Part shown: piece by piece, positions 43,841-53,748 of the stretch
Layout of the letters: each line of letters starts with the position of its first letter
How positions within the stretch are numbered: the first letter of the stretch is position 1
Assembly: GCF_000768695.1 (NCBI RefSeq)
Contig: NZ_AVPL01000001.1
Span: 124,001-188,000, forward strand
DNA length: 64,000 nucleotides
From: Knoellia aerolata DSM 18566
GTDB taxonomy: Bacteria > Actinomycetota > Actinomycetes > Actinomycetales > Dermatophilaceae
Direction: 5' to 3'
Translations under genes and position numbers: made by a program
Notes under the pieces: model-generated
Told to the model about the DNA's origin: nothing
The model's database searches: none
What the model saw: only the letters and a program-made list of their open reading frames with translations

Positions 43841-46104
43841 GCTCGATCCCCGACTTCGCCCAGGTCGACCTCGGTGACGGCCGGCCCGCCACCGCGGCCG
43901 AGCCCCGCGACCTCGGTGGCCGGACGTGGCTGACACCCGAGCAGATCGAGGTGCCGCCGCTCTACACCGACGCCGACCTCGAGGGCCTGGACTTCCTCGA
44001 CACCATCCCCGGGGCGCCGCCGTACCTGCGCGGTCCGTACCCGACGATGTACGTCAACCAGCCGTGGACGATCCGCCAGTACGCCGGCTTCTCCACCGCG
44101 GAGGAGTCCAACGCCTTCTACCGGCGCAACCTCGCCGCGGGGCAGAAGGGCCTGAGCGTCGCCTTCGACCTCGCCACGCACCGCGGGTACGACAGCGACC
44201 ACCCGCGAGTCGAGGGCGACGTCGGCATGGCGGGTGTCGCGATCGACTCGATCTACGACATGCGCACCCTCTTCGACGGCATCCCGCTCGACCAGATGTC
44301 GGTGTCGATGACGATGAACGGCGCGGTCATCCCCGTCCTCGCGCTCTTCGTCGTCGCCGCGGAGGAACAAGGGGTACCAGCTCACATGCTTTCTGGGACC
44401 ATCCAGAACGACATCCTCAAGGAGTTCATGGTCCGCAACACCTACATCTACCCGCCCGAGCCGTCGATGCGGATCATCAGCGACATCTTCGCGTTCACTT
44501 CCGAGAGGATGCCCCGCTACAACTCGATCTCCATCTCGGGCTACCACATGCAGGAGGCCGGTGCGACGCAGGACCTCGAGCTCGCCTACACGCTCGCCGA
44601 CGGTGCCGAGTACCTCCGCGCCGGCCAGGCCGTGGGCCTCGACGTCGACCGCTTCGCCCCGCGGCTGTCGTTCTTCTGGGCCATCGGGATGAACTTCTTC
44701 ATGGAGGTCGCCAAGATGCGCGCGGCCCGCCTGCTCTGGGCGCGGCTCGTCGAGGAGCAGGGCGCCAAGAACCCGAAGTCGCTCAGCCTGCGGACCCACT
44801 GCCAGACCAGCGGGTGGTCGCTCACCGCGCAGGACGTCTTCAACAACGTCGTGCGGACCTGCATCGAGGCGATGGCGGCGACCCAGGGCCTAACCCAGAG
44901 CCTGCACACCAACGCCCTCGACGAGGCGATCGCGCTGCCCACGGACTTCAGCGCGCGCATCGCCCGCAACACCCAGCTCGTCCTCCAGCAGGAGTCGGGC
45001 ACGACCCGCACCATCGACCCGTGGGCCGGGTCGGCGTACGTCGAGCGGCTCACCCACGACCTCGCCGAGCGCGCGTGGGCGCACATCGAGGAGGTCGAGG
45101 CCGCCGGTGGCATGGCCAAGGCGATCGAGGCCGGCATCCCCAAGATGCGGATCGAGGAGGCGGCAGCCCGCACCCAGGCGCGGATCGACTCCGGCCAGCA
45201 GCCGGTGATCGGCGTCAACCGCTACGTCCCGGACGGTGACGAGCCCTTCGAGGTGCTCCGGGTCGACAACGCGGCCGTGCGCACGAGCCAGATCGCGAAG
45301 CTCGAGCGGCTGCGCGCCGAGCGGGACGAGCCCGTATGCCGTGCGGCACTCGAGCGCCTGACCGCCGCCGCCCGCGGTGGCTCGGACGGCTCGATGGAGA
45401 CCAACCTCCTCGCCCTCGCGATCGACGCCGCCCGGGCCAAGGCGACGGTCGGCGAGATGTCCGCGGCGATGGAGGAGGCCTTCGGCCGCTACACCGCCCA
45501 GATCCGTACGATCGGTGGCGTGTACTCCGACGAGGCCGGCAGCGACGCGACCGTGCGCCAGGCGCAGGACCTCGTCGAGGAGTTCGCCGAGGCCGAGGGC
45601 CGCCGTCCGCGCATCCTCGTCGCGAAGATGGGCCAGGACGGCCACGACCGCGGCCAGAAGGTCATCGCCACCGCGTTCGCGGACCTCGGCTTCGACGTCG
45701 ACGTGGGTCCGCTGTTCCAGACGCCCACCGAGGTGGCGCGCCAGGCGGTCGAGTCCGACGTGCACGTCGTCGGTGTCTCGTCGCTGGCGGCCGGGCACCT
45801 CACGCTGGTCCCCGCCCTGCGCCGGGAGCTCGACGCCCTCGGCCGTGAGGACCTCATGATCGTCGTTGGCGGGGTCATCCCCACCCAGGACTTCGACGAC
45901 CTGCGCGCCGCCGGTGCCGACGCCATCTACCCGCCCGGCACGGTCATCTCGCGCGCGGCGATCGGGCTCATCGGCGACCTGCGCGCCCGCCTGCACGCCG
46001 GCTCGGGAGCCGACGCTCCGGTCGCGAGCCCCCTTGACGCGGCTCGCGAGAGCGAGGACGGCTCGGGAGCCGATGTCCCTGACGCTGCCGCGGGACGCGC
46101 GTGA
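43837..46104 (+). CDS. mutB: Methylmalonyl-CoA mutase large (alpha) subunit
   Basis: 755 residues. The substrate barrel contains [60 protein letters not shown] and [20 protein letters not shown]. The B12 domain (about 595-715) has the cobalamin-ligand His in [17 protein letters not shown] and the downstream [12 protein letters not shown]. It isomerises (R)-methylmalonyl-CoA to succinyl-CoA with adenosylcobalamin. The last 30-35 residues are an extra Ala/Asp/Ser tail encoded by a DNA repeat (GGCTCGGGAGCCGA twice). Confidence 0.96.
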   Translation: MSSIPDFAQVDLGDGRPATAAEPRDLGGRTWLTPEQIEVPPLYTDADLEGLDFLDTIPGAPPYLRGPYPTMYVNQPWTIRQYAGFSTAEESNAFYRRNLAAGQKGLSVAFDLATHRGYDSDHPRVEGDVGMAGVAIDSIYDMRTLFDGIPLDQMSVSMTMNGAVIPVLALFVVAAEEQGVPAHMLSGTIQNDILKEFMVRNTYIYPPEPSMRIISDIFAFTSERMPRYNSISISGYHMQEAGATQDLELAYTLADGAEYLRAGQAVGLDVDRFAPRLSFFWAIGMNFFMEVAKMRAARLLWARLVEEQGAKNPKSLSLRTHCQTSGWSLTAQDVFNNVVRTCIEAMAATQGLTQSLHTNALDEAIALPTDFSARIARNTQLVLQQESGTTRTIDPWAGSAYVERLTHDLAERAWAHIEEVEAAGGMAKAIEAGIPKMRIEEAAARTQARIDSGQQPVIGVNRYVPDGDEPFEVLRVDNAAVRTSQIAKLERLRAERDEPVCRAALERLTAAARGGSDGSMETNLLALAIDAARAKATVGEMSAAMEEAFGRYTAQIRTIGGVYSDEAGSDATVRQAQDLVEEFAEAEGRRPRILVAKMGQDGHDRGQKVIATAFADLGFDVDVGPLFQTPTEVARQAVESDVHVVGVSSLAAGHLTLVPALRRELDALGREDLMIVVGGVIPTQDFDDLRAAGADAIYPPGTVISRAAIGLIGDLRARLHAGSGADAPVASPLDAARESEDGSGADVPDAAAGRA

Positions 46105-47075
46105 CCGACGAGCTCTTCGCCGGGATCCGCGCGGGGGACCGGGCCGCAGTGGCGCGCGCGATCACCCTCGTGGAGTCCACCCGACCCGACCACCGCGAGC
46201 GGGCACGTGCCCTGCTCACGGAGCTCGCGCCCCACACGGGGTCGGCCGTCCGCGTCGGGATCTCGGGCGTGCCCGGTGCGGGCAAGTCGACGTTCATCAA
46301 CGCGATGGGGGTCCGCCTCATCGACGCAGGCCACCAGGTCGCGGTCGTCGCGGTCGACCCGAGCTCGCGGCGCACCGGCGGGTCCATCCTCGGTGACCGC
46401 ACCCGGATGGGGGAGCTGAGCGCCGGCGACCGGGCGTTCGTGCGACCCAGCCCGAGCGGTCGCCACCTCGGGGGAGTGGCCCGGGCGACGCGTGAGTCGA
46501 TGCTCGTCCTCGAGGCGGCCGGCTTCGACGTCGTCATCGTCGAGACCGTCGGCGTGGGGCAGAACGAGATCGCCGTCTCCGAGATGGTCGACACCTTCCT
46601 CCTGCTCACCCTGGCCCGGGCGGGAGACCAGCTGCAGGGGATCAAGCGCGGCATCCTCGAGCTCGCCGACGTCATCGCGGTCAACAAGGCCGACGGGGAC
46701 GGCGAGATCCCGGCTCGCGGTGCCGCCAAGGACCTCACCGCGGCGATGCGGCTCATGCTGCCGGGCAAGGACGTCCGGCGCCCGGCGGTGCTCACCTGCT
46801 CCGCGCAGACCGGGGCGGGGCTCGACGAGGTCTGGGCGGCGGTGCTCGACCACCGGGCCCACCTCGAATCGGAGGGCTCGCTCGAGGCCCGCCGCGCCCA
46901 GCAGCAGCAGGACTGGATGTGGGCGCTCGTCGACGCCCACCTCACCGACGCCGTCCGTGCCGCGCCGGCGGTGCGGGTGCATCGGGCCGAGATCGAGGCG
47001 GCGGTGCGCTCGGGTGAGCTCAGCGCCGTCGACGCCGCCGCGCAGGTGCTGGGCCTGTTCGGCCACGCCGACTGA
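46101..47075 (+). CDS. meaB: MeaB-type G-protein chaperone of methylmalonyl-CoA mutase
   Basis: 324 residues from GTG 46101, overlapping the mutB stop (GTGA). P-loop GVPGAGKST (about 54-62), Mg site in [40 protein letters not shown] and the base motif NKAD. MeaB loads adenosylcobalamin into the mutase, protects it from inactivation and hydrolyses GTP. A C-terminal helical dimerisation arm follows. Confidence 0.96.
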   Translation: MTDELFAGIRAGDRAAVARAITLVESTRPDHRERARALLTELAPHTGSAVRVGISGVPGAGKSTFINAMGVRLIDAGHQVAVVAVDPSSRRTGGSILGDRTRMGELSAGDRAFVRPSPSGRHLGGVARATRESMLVLEAAGFDVVIVETVGVGQNEIAVSEMVDTFLLLTLARAGDQLQGIKRGILELADVIAVNKADGDGEIPARGAAKDLTAAMRLMLPGKDVRRPAVLTCSAQTGAGLDEVWAAVLDHRAHLESEGSLEARRAQQQQDWMWALVDAHLTDAVRAAPAVRVHRAEIEAAVRSGELSAVDAAAQVLGLFGHAD

Positions 47076-47101
47076 CCTGACGTGAGCCCGTGGCTCCGGT
47101 G

Positions 47102-48355
47102 TCAGCCGCGAGCAGGGGTGCGCCATCCGGCCGGGGCGATGCCGCGACGGCGGGCCAGCCACAGCAGCACCGCCGTGACGAGGGCCGTCGCGACGAGGTT
47201 CATCCCGGCCGACAGCGGTGAGCCCTCGCTGGCCCCGTCGACATAGGACTCCTCGATCCCGCCGAACAGGATCCCGGTGAACAGGATGAGCAGGTTGTTG
47301 ACGACGTGCATGACGATGACGGCCTCCAGACCGCCCGTCCGCCACGCGAGCCAGCACCCCGCGACGGCGAGCGAGCCGAGCTCGATGACGATCCACGGGT
47401 CGGCGGACCCGTGTGCGGCCACGAAGGCGGCCGTCGACAGCACCGTGGTCACGGCGAGGGCGGCGACGGGGGAGCGGACCCACGCCCCGACCCCCTGCAC
47501 GAGGCCGCCGCGGAAGCCCACCTCCTCGCCGGCGGCCTGCAGCGGCGTCGTCAGGAGGGTGATGACGAGGAGCCACCCCCAGTCCTGCGGACGCTCGAGG
47601 ACCTCCTGGTCGAACACCACCCAGGTCACCGCGAGGTAGACCGCCCACAGCGGCGTCACGACGAGCAGGCACCACCCCAACCACCGCCAGCGCATCCGTC
47701 CCGCCACGGACAGCACCCGCCACGGACTCCGGCGGAAGCCGACCCAGACGCCGAGGAAGGTGGCCGGGATCAGGGCCGCGAGCAGGAGGTTGAGCGACAG
47801 CGAGGCCCACGGGTCGACGGGGTTGGTCATCTGGTCCTCGTTCTCGACGAGGCCCAACCCGAACAGCGCCCCGAAGACGAGCGCCACGGACAGGAGGAAC
47901 ACGGCGGTCGCGACCGCCAGCGCGACGAGGGGTCGCCACCAGCGGTGGCGCGGCCCCCGCATCTGGTGGACGTAGGTGCGGGGCTCGCGCTCGCCCGCCT
48001 CGAGCGCGGCGGCCTCGGCCAGGCGGCGTTCGTGCTCCTCGCGCAGGCGCGCGCGACGACGCGCCTGCGCCACGAACACCGGTGCGGGCTCGGTCGCGGA
48101 GACGACGACGGGCATCCCGAGGGCGTGGGCCCGGTGCGCCGCCGCGCGCAGTGCCTCGGCGGCCGGATCCTGCGGCCAGTCGGTGAGCCAGACCCCGTCG
48201 AACCGGTCCAGCCGGTCGCCGTGCACGTCCGCGCGAGACACCGGCCACCACTCGAGGTCGGCGGCCCCGCCCACGGACAGGGCTCGGGCCCGGTCGACGG
48301 CCTGCTGGTCCTGGTGCCGTCCGGGGTCCCCCACGGCAGCGATGCGCACGGTCAT
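47102..48355 (-). CDS. CPBP-family intramembrane metalloprotease with N-terminal amidotransferase-like segment
   Basis: 417 residues from ATG 48355. The C-terminal ~270 residues form about eight membrane helices with the CPBP/Abi motifs EEVGFRG (near 276), FVAAHGSADPW and MHVVNNLLIL. The first ~95 residues (VRIAAVGDPGRHQDQQAVDR, RFDGVWLTDWP, ALGMPVVVSATEP) resemble the glutamine-amidotransferase-like half of CTP-synthase relatives but lack a catalytic Cys nucleophile elbow. Such a fusion is unusual. CPBP proteins include prenyl-protein proteases and bacteriocin-immunity proteins. It is transcribed convergently with meaB. Confidence 0.75.
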   Translation of the reverse strand: MTVRIAAVGDPGRHQDQQAVDRARALSVGGAADLEWWPVSRADVHGDRLDRFDGVWLTDWPQDPAAEALRAAAHRAHALGMPVVVSATEPAPVFVAQARRRARLREEHERRLAEAAALEAGEREPRTYVHQMRGPRHRWWRPLVALAVATAVFLLSVALVFGALFGLGLVENEDQMTNPVDPWASLSLNLLLAALIPATFLGVWVGFRRSPWRVLSVAGRMRWRWLGWCLLVVTPLWAVYLAVTWVVFDQEVLERPQDWGWLLVITLLTTPLQAAGEEVGFRGGLVQGVGAWVRSPVAALAVTTVLSTAAFVAAHGSADPWIVIELGSLAVAGCWLAWRTGGLEAVIVMHVVNNLLILFTGILFGGIEESYVDGASEGSPLSAGMNLVATALVTAVLLWLARRRGIAPAGWRTPARG

Positions 48356-48408
48356 GGACTCCAGTCTCCCCACCCGCGGAGGCGACCACGACGTCCGGTG
48401 GGTGCGGA

Positions 48409-48430
48409 CGGCATACGACCTCGTATGCCG
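48409..48430. repeat. Everted pair of GTATGCCG words
   Basis: CGGCATAC-GACCTC-GTATGCCG forms a small palindrome upstream of both the leftward protease gene and the rightward infA gene. Unlike the terminator pairs, the words point outwards. Confidence 0.7.
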
Positions 48431-48461
48431 GTCACGAGCGGACCGCGGCCGGCCCCGGGAC

Positions 48462-48493
48462 GATTTCGTGCTCAGGACCCGCTCCCGTAGGAT
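48462..48493 (+). promoter_or_regulatory. infA promoter with GATTTCG/TAGGAT
   Basis: GATTTCG (48462-48468), one base off the GATTTGG element, lies 26 bases before TAGGAT (48488-48493). The leader before infA would be about 100 bases. Confidence 0.6.
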
Positions 48494-48596
48494 GGAGCGT
48501 CGGTCTCGTGTGCTCACGCATGCGCGACCACTTCCATGGTTCCACTGGTGGCCTCGCGCCGCACCCAGGGTGGGGCCAGCAACGGATTGAGAGGGT

Positions 48597-48818
<222 letters not shown>

Positions 48819-48922
48819 CCGGTTCCCCGGGCCAGCAGCAGCACCGCACCACCAGAACACCCCAGAGCACAACCCGTCACGGCCTCCGCCGTGTCGGGAG
48901 GATCGACAAGACAGCAGAGGCA

Positions 48923-49036
48923 ATGAAGGTTCAGCCGAGCGTCAAGAAGATCTGTGAGAAGTGCAAGGTGATCCGCCGCAACGGTCGGGTCATGGTCATC
49001 TGCGAGAACCCGCGCCACAAGCAGCGCCAGGGCTGA
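48923..49036 (+). CDS. rpmJ: 50S ribosomal protein L36, zinc-binding form
   Basis: 37 residues from ATG 48923: [20 protein letters not shown], then [17 protein letters not shown]. The three cysteines and one histidine (C11, C14, C27, H32) form the zinc site of the C+ type. A 221-base gap follows before rpsM, with a GC-rich stem (CCCCGGCC/GGCCGGGG, 49173-49192). Confidence 0.97.
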   Translation: MKVQPSVKKICEKCKVIRRNGRVMVICENPRHKQRQG

Positions 49037-49257
49037 CCAGAGACCACCTCCCTCCCACCCGGTCGGAGTCCTGCACGAGGCACAGCTTCGAGCACACGCA
49101 CAAGTGAATGTTGAGAACGCAGCGCCCGACCCCCTTGTCCGTCACCTGTAGAGGTGAGCGAGGGACGTCACCCCCGGCCCGGAGGCCGGGGACCGGACAC
49201 GACCGGACCGGCGACTGCACCAGACCTCCGGAACACCAGAACAGGAACCATCAACAG

Positions 49258-49635
49258 ATGGCACGTCTCCAAGGAGTCGATCTGCCGCGTGAGAAGCGTG
49301 TCGAGATCGCACTGACCTACATCTTCGGTGTGGGCCGCCCCAGCTCCCAGAAGGCCCTCGCCGCCACCGGCGTGGACCCCAACACCCGCGTCAAGGACCT
49401 CAGCGACGCCGACCTCGTCTCCCTGCGCGACTGGATCGACGAGCACCTCAAGGTCGAGGGTGACCTCCGCCGTGAGGTCGCCGCCGACATCCGTCGCAAG
49501 GTCGAGATCGGGTCCTACGAGGGAATCCGCCACCGTCGCGGCCTCCCCGTCCGCGGTCAGCGGACCAAGACCAACGCGCGCACCCGCAAGGGCCCCAAGC
49601 GCACCGTCGCCGGCAAGAAGAAGGTTGGTAAGTAA
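49258..49635 (+). CDS. rpsM: 30S ribosomal protein S13
   Basis: 125 residues: [40 protein letters not shown] and the basic tail [21 protein letters not shown]13 forms intersubunit bridges B1a/b and contacts P-site tRNA. TAATG overlap with rpsK. Confidence 0.97.
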   Translation: MARLQGVDLPREKRVEIALTYIFGVGRPSSQKALAATGVDPNTRVKDLSDADLVSLRDWIDEHLKVEGDLRREVAADIRRKVEIGSYEGIRHRRGLPVRGQRTKTNARTRKGPKRTVAGKKKVGK

Positions 49636-50042
49636 TGCCTCCCAAGGGCCGTATGGCTACGGGCGCCAAGAAGGTGCGCCGCAAGGAGAAGAAGAACATC
49701 GCCGTGGGCCAGGCCCACATCAAGTCGACGTTCAACAACACGATCATCTCGATCACCGACCCCGCCGGTGCCGTCATCGCCTGGGCCTCCGCCGGCCAGG
49801 TCGGCTTCAAGGGTTCGCGCAAGTCGACCCCGTTCGCCGCGCAGACCGCCGCCGAGGCCGCTGCCCGTCGGGCCATGGACCACGGCATGCGCAAGGTCGA
49901 CGTCTTCGTCAAGGGCCCCGGCTCCGGTCGTGAGACCGCGATCCGCTCCCTGACCGCAGCCGGCCTCGAGGTCGGTTCGATCCAGGACGTCACCCCCGCG
50001 CCGCACAACGGTGTCCGCCCGCCCAAGCGCCGCCGCGTCTGA
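49635..50042 (+). CDS. rpsK: 30S ribosomal protein S11
   Basis: 135 residues: [40 protein letters not shown] and the end [18 protein letters not shown]11 lines the platform near the E-site mRNA. Confidence 0.97.
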   Translation: MPPKGRMATGAKKVRRKEKKNIAVGQAHIKSTFNNTIISITDPAGAVIAWASAGQVGFKGSRKSTPFAAQTAAEAAARRAMDHGMRKVDVFVKGPGSGRETAIRSLTAAGLEVGSIQDVTPAPHNGVRPPKRRRV

Positions 50043-50074
50043 GCGCCTGAGAAGACGGAAAGAGAACTAGAGAC

Positions 50075-50683
50075 ATGGCTCGTTACACCGGCCCGATCAC
50101 CAAGAAGTCCCGTCGCCTGAGGGTTGACCTCGTCGGCGGAGACAAGAACTTCGACCTCCGCCCCTTCCCGCCCGGCCAGCACGGCCGTCGCCGGATGCAG
50201 GAGAAGGAGTACCTCACCCAGCTGCAGGAGAAGCAGAAGGCCCGCTTCACCTACGGCGTCATGGAGAAGCAGTTCCGCCGCTACTACAAGGAAGCGGCGA
50301 ACCGCCCCGGCAAGACCGGTGAGAACATCCTGACGATCCTCGAGTCCCGGCTCGACAACGTCATCTACCGTGCCGGCCTCGCCCGCACCCGTCGTGCCGC
50401 GCGTCAGCTCGTCACGCACGGCCACTTCGAGGTCAACGGCGTGCGCGTCGACGTCCCGTCCTACCGCGTCGAGCAGTACGACATCGTCACCGTGCGCAAG
50501 CAGTCGACGGAGAAGCTCCCGATCCAGCTGGCTCGCGAGACCTTCGGCGACCGCCCGACCCCGGCCTGGATCCAGGTCGTCCCGGGCTCGCTGCAGATCC
50601 TCATCCACTCGCTCCCGATCCGTGCCCAGATCGACACGATCCTGACCGAGCAGCTCATCGTCGAGTTCTACTCGAAGAACTGA
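50075..50683 (+). CDS. rpsD: 30S ribosomal protein S4, zinc-free type
   Basis: 202 residues: MARYTGPITKKSRRLRVDLV, PPGQHGRRRMQEKEYLTQLQ, the S4 RNA-binding motif ESRLDNVIYRAGLARTRRAA, and LTEQLIVEFYSKN. No N-terminal zinc cysteines, as in mycobacteria. S4 starts 30S assembly and guards decoding fidelity. A 25-bp inverted repeat begins 8 bases after the stop. Confidence 0.97.
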   Translation: MARYTGPITKKSRRLRVDLVGGDKNFDLRPFPPGQHGRRRMQEKEYLTQLQEKQKARFTYGVMEKQFRRYYKEAANRPGKTGENILTILESRLDNVIYRAGLARTRRAARQLVTHGHFEVNGVRVDVPSYRVEQYDIVTVRKQSTEKLPIQLARETFGDRPTPAWIQVVPGSLQILIHSLPIRAQIDTILTEQLIVEFYSKN

Positions 50684-50690
50684 GCACCAA

Positions 50691-50770
50691 CCGACTTATT
50701 GCGACTTTCGGCGCGTTCCAGCGTCGGTGCGCCGACCGCGGTCTGCGCGCCGAAAGTCGCAATAAGTCGG
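50691..50770. repeat. Perfect 25-bp inverted repeat between rpsD and rpoA
   Basis: The left arm 50691-50715 (CCGACTTATTGCGACTTTCG plus GCGCG) is perfectly complementary to 50746-50770, with a 30-base loop that itself contains GTCGG-TGCG-CCGAC. The arms include AT-rich stretches unlike the surrounding sequence. It may separate rpoA-rplQ from the upstream unit, or be an inserted repeat. Confidence 0.88.
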
Positions 50771-50906
50771 CCGTGGGCACCCCGGTGCGTCACGGCATAC
50801 CGAATGGCTTGTCCGGACCACGTACAGAGGTGGGTCGGACGCCGGGCAGGACCCGGCAGCTTCACGAGGCGTCATATAGCGGTCGCCCGTGGGAAGGAAC
50901 ATCACC

Positions 50907-51947
50907 GTGCTCATCGCACAACGTCCGATCCTCACCGAGGACGTCATCTCCGAGAACCGGAGCCGGTTCACCATCGCTCCGCTCGAGCCCGGCTTCGGCT
51001 ACACGCTCGGCAACTCCCTCCGTCGCACCCTGCTCTCGAGCATCCCCGGTGCCGCCGTGACGAGCATCCGCGTCGACGGCGTGCTCCACGAGTTCTCCAC
51101 GATCCCCGGGGTCAAGGAGGACGTCACCGAGATCATCCTCAACATCAAGGGCCTCGTCGTCTCCTCCGAGCACGACGAGCCGGTCGTCATGTACCTGCGC
51201 AAGCAGGGTGCGGGCGCCGTCACGGCCGCGGACATCGCTCCGCCGGCCGGTGTCGAGGTCATCAACCCCGACCTGCACATCGCCACGCTCAACGACAAGG
51301 GCAGCGTCGAGATGGAGCTGACCGTCGAGCGCGGTCGCGGCTACGTCTCCGCGCAGCAGAACAAGTCCGGTGACCAGGAGATCGGCCGCATCCCGGTCGA
51401 CTCCATCTACAGCCCGGTCCTCACCGTCACCTACAAGGTCGAGCTGACCCGAGTCGAGCAGCGCACCGACTTCAACAGCCTCGTCCTCGACGTCGAGACC
51501 AAGCAGTCGGTCACCCCGCGCGACGCTCTCGCCTCCGCCGGCAAGACCCTCGTCGAGCTCTTCGGGCTCGCCCGTGAGCTCAATGTCGAGGCCGAGGGCA
51601 TCGACATGGGCCCGTCGCCCACCGACGCCGCCCTGGCCGCCGACCTCGCCCTGCCGATCGAGGACCTCGACCTCACCGTCCGGTCCTACAACTGCCTCAA
51701 GCGCGAGGGCATCCACACCGTGGGTGAGCTGGTCGGTCGCAGCGAGGCCGACCTGCTCGACATCCGCAACTTCGGTCAGAAGTCCATCGACGAGGTCAAG
51801 GCCAAGCTGCACGGCATGGGTCTGGCCCTCAAGGACAGCCCGGCAGGCTTCGACCCGAGCCAGATCGCTTCCTACGACGACGAGTTCAGCTTCGCCGACG
51901 CCGACGACGCCGAGGACGCGTCGTTCGCCGAGGACGAGCAGCTCTGA
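50907..51947 (+). CDS. rpoA: RNA polymerase alpha subunit
   Basis: 346 residues from GTG 50907 ([13 protein letters not shown]), preferred over GTG 50889 because GGAAGGA (50892-50898) sits just before it. The assembly domain has [20 protein letters not shown]. The C-terminal domain (about 245-310) has [20 protein letters not shown] and [19 protein letters not shown], which bind UP elements and activators. The acidic tail (about 320-346) is an actinobacterial feature. Confidence 0.97.
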   Translation: MLIAQRPILTEDVISENRSRFTIAPLEPGFGYTLGNSLRRTLLSSIPGAAVTSIRVDGVLHEFSTIPGVKEDVTEIILNIKGLVVSSEHDEPVVMYLRKQGAGAVTAADIAPPAGVEVINPDLHIATLNDKGSVEMELTVERGRGYVSAQQNKSGDQEIGRIPVDSIYSPVLTVTYKVELTRVEQRTDFNSLVLDVETKQSVTPRDALASAGKTLVELFGLARELNVEAEGIDMGPSPTDAALAADLALPIEDLDLTVRSYNCLKREGIHTVGELVGRSEADLLDIRNFGQKSIDEVKAKLHGMGLALKDSPAGFDPSQIASYDDEFSFADADDAEDASFAEDEQL

Positions 51948-51976
51948 CGCTGACTTAACCCCTAGGAGATATAGAC

Positions 51977-52699
51977 ATGCCTACGCCCACCAAGGGTCCC
52001 CGTCTCGGAGGCGGCCCGGCTCACGAGCGCCACATCCTGGCGAACCTCGTGACCGCGCTGTTCGAGCACGACTCCATCACGACGACCGAGACGAAGGCCA
52101 AGCGCCTCCGTCCGCTCGCCGAGCGGCTCATCACCTTCGCGAAGCGTGGTGACCTCCACGCCCGTCGCCGGGTGATGACGGTCGTGCGCGACAAGGGTGT
52201 CGTCCACCGCCTGTTCGTCGAGGTCGCCCCCGACATGGCCGAGCGCCAGGGTGGCTACACGCGGATCACGAAGATCGGCCCGCGCAAGGGCGACAACGCC
52301 CCCATGGCGGTCATCGAGCTCGTCCGCGAGCCCGTCGCCAGGAAGGCCACCGTCAAGGAGGCCGAGGGCGCGACCAAGCGTGCCGCGAAGGACGCCGACA
52401 CGGCGGCTGCCACGGAGACCACGGAGGCCCCGGCCGCCGAGGCCACCGAGGCCACCGAGGCCACTGCGCTCGTCGAGCTGCCGAAGGGTGCGGTCGCCTC
52501 GAACGAGGACGGCTCCGCTCCCGAGGGCTACTCGGTCAAGGGCAACGCCGACTCCGGCAAGTACCACGTCGAGGGTTCGCAGTGGTACGAACAGACCGAC
52601 GCCGAGTTCTGGTTCGCCTCGGCGGACGACGCCCAGGCAGCCGGCTTCGAGCCGGCCGGCGGCGAGTCGAAGCAGCAGGTCGACGGCGACGACGCCTGA
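51977..52699 (+). CDS. rplQ: 50S ribosomal protein L17 with an extra C-terminal domain
   Basis: 240 residues; E. coli L17 has 127. Residues 1-120 are ordinary L17 ([40 protein letters not shown]). An Ala/Thr/Glu-rich linker (about 121-170) leads to a domain (about 176-232) with [31 protein letters not shown] and [12 protein letters not shown]. This is the same domain that ends L4 in this window. L17 sits beside the tunnel exit, so two copies per ribosome would project from the same side; that is inference. Confidence 0.95.
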   Translation: MPTPTKGPRLGGGPAHERHILANLVTALFEHDSITTTETKAKRLRPLAERLITFAKRGDLHARRRVMTVVRDKGVVHRLFVEVAPDMAERQGGYTRITKIGPRKGDNAPMAVIELVREPVARKATVKEAEGATKRAAKDADTAAATETTEAPAAEATEATEATALVELPKGAVASNEDGSAPEGYSVKGNADSGKYHVEGSQWYEQTDAEFWFASADDAQAAGFEPAGGESKQQVDGDDA

Positions 52700-52721
52700 C
52701 CTGCCACTCGGCACACGAACG

Positions 52722-52753
52722 GGGCCGTTCACCTCTCGCCAGGTGGACGGCCC
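52722..52753 (+). terminator. Terminator after rplQ
   Basis: GGGCCGTTCACCT (52722-52734) pairs with AGGTGGACGGCCC (52741-52753; one G-T pair), followed by TTTCG. It begins 22 bases after the stop and ends the long ribosomal unit. Confidence 0.85.
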
Positions 52754-52795
52754 TTTCGTATGCCGTTCTGTCGTCGGTCGCGTCGTGGTGTGGTC

Positions 52796-52917
52796 GCGGA
52801 CGCAGGCCGATTCGCCGCTGTCCCATCCGCGCTCGCGCGCTGCGCGCACTCCCGCGCCCACGCAGAGCGTGGGACCCGCCGCCAGGCCCAGCCGGCGGCG
52901 AATCGGCCCGCGTCCGC
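52796..52917. repeat. Long imperfect inverted repeat with internal 20-base motif
   Basis: The arms GCGGACGCAGGCCGATTCGC (52796-52815 and on) and the 22 bases at 52896-52917 pair with one mismatch. Inside is CCCACGCAGAGCGTGGGACC (52857-52876), identical to the motif at 7040. The outer ends GCGGACGC resemble the reversed CGTCCGC family. It fills most of the 335-base gap between rplQ and the next gene; the rest holds only the terminator and the promoter at 53023. Confidence 0.75.
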
Positions 52918-53034
52918 TCCGGCCGGCTGGGTCGCCGCACTCCGGCACACTCACTCGGCGGGTCTCGGGGGCCGCGCTCGGGTGCGGTGTGGAGGGGGGC
53001 GCGGGGGGTGGGCTCGGGTCCGTAGGCTGGGTGG

Positions 53035-53748
53035 GTGGACTGGACCCTGTATGACGCTGCCCTGTTCGACCTCGACGGTGTGCTGACGCCCACGGCGGAG
53101 GTGCACATGCGGGCGTGGAGCGAGATGTTCAACGACTTCCTGCGGGCCAGGGGCGTCTCGGAGCCGTACACGGACGAGGACTACTTCGCGCACGTCGACG
53201 GGCGGCCCCGGTACGAGGGGGTGCGGACCTTCCTCGAGTCCCGGGGGATCGAGCTGCCCGAGGGCGACCCGTCGGACGGCACCGACGCGGAGACGGTGAG
53301 CGGGCTGGGGAACCGGAAGAACGAGGCCTTCAACGTGGTCCTCGCGCGGGACGGCGTCACGGCATACGAGGGGTCGATCCGGCTCCTCGACGCGCTGGAG
53401 AAGGCAGGGACACGGATGGCCGTGGTGTCGTCGTCGAAGAACGCCGCCGCCGTGCTCGAAGCGGCCGGGATCGCGGACCGCTTCCCCGTCGTCGTGTCCG
53501 GGGCCGAGGCGAACGAGCTGGGGCTGGCCGGCAAGCCGTCGCCCGAGACCTTCCTGCACGCGGCCTTCGCGCTCGGCGTGACGAGGGAGCGGGCGGTCGT
53601 GCTCGAGGACGCGACGTCCGGGGTGCGCGCCGGCCGCGACGGTGAGTTCGGGCTCGTCGTCGGGGTGGACCGTGGTGCGGGTGCGGCCGCCCTGACCGAG
53701 GCCGGCGCCGACCTCGTCGTGCAGGACCTCGCGGAGCTCCTGCCGTGA
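53035..53748 (+). CDS. Beta-phosphoglucomutase-like HAD phosphatase/mutase
   Basis: 237 residues from GTG 53035. HAD motif I is FDLDGVLTPT (Asp12, Asp14); motif II is VVSSSKN, a lysine sits in AGKPSPETFL and motif IV is VVLEDATSGVRAG. The helical cap has EDYFAHVDGRPRYEGVRTFL, as in beta-phosphoglucomutases. It would convert beta-glucose-1-phosphate, made by the next gene, to glucose-6-phosphate. TAGGCT (53023-53028) 6 bases before GTG suggests leaderless transcription. It overlaps the phosphorylase gene by four bases. Confidence 0.88.
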   Translation: MDWTLYDAALFDLDGVLTPTAEVHMRAWSEMFNDFLRARGVSEPYTDEDYFAHVDGRPRYEGVRTFLESRGIELPEGDPSDGTDAETVSGLGNRKNEAFNVVLARDGVTAYEGSIRLLDALEKAGTRMAVVSSSKNAAAVLEAAGIADRFPVVVSGAEANELGLAGKPSPETFLHAAFALGVTRERAVVLEDATSGVRAGRDGEFGLVVGVDRGAGAAALTEAGADLVVQDLAELLP

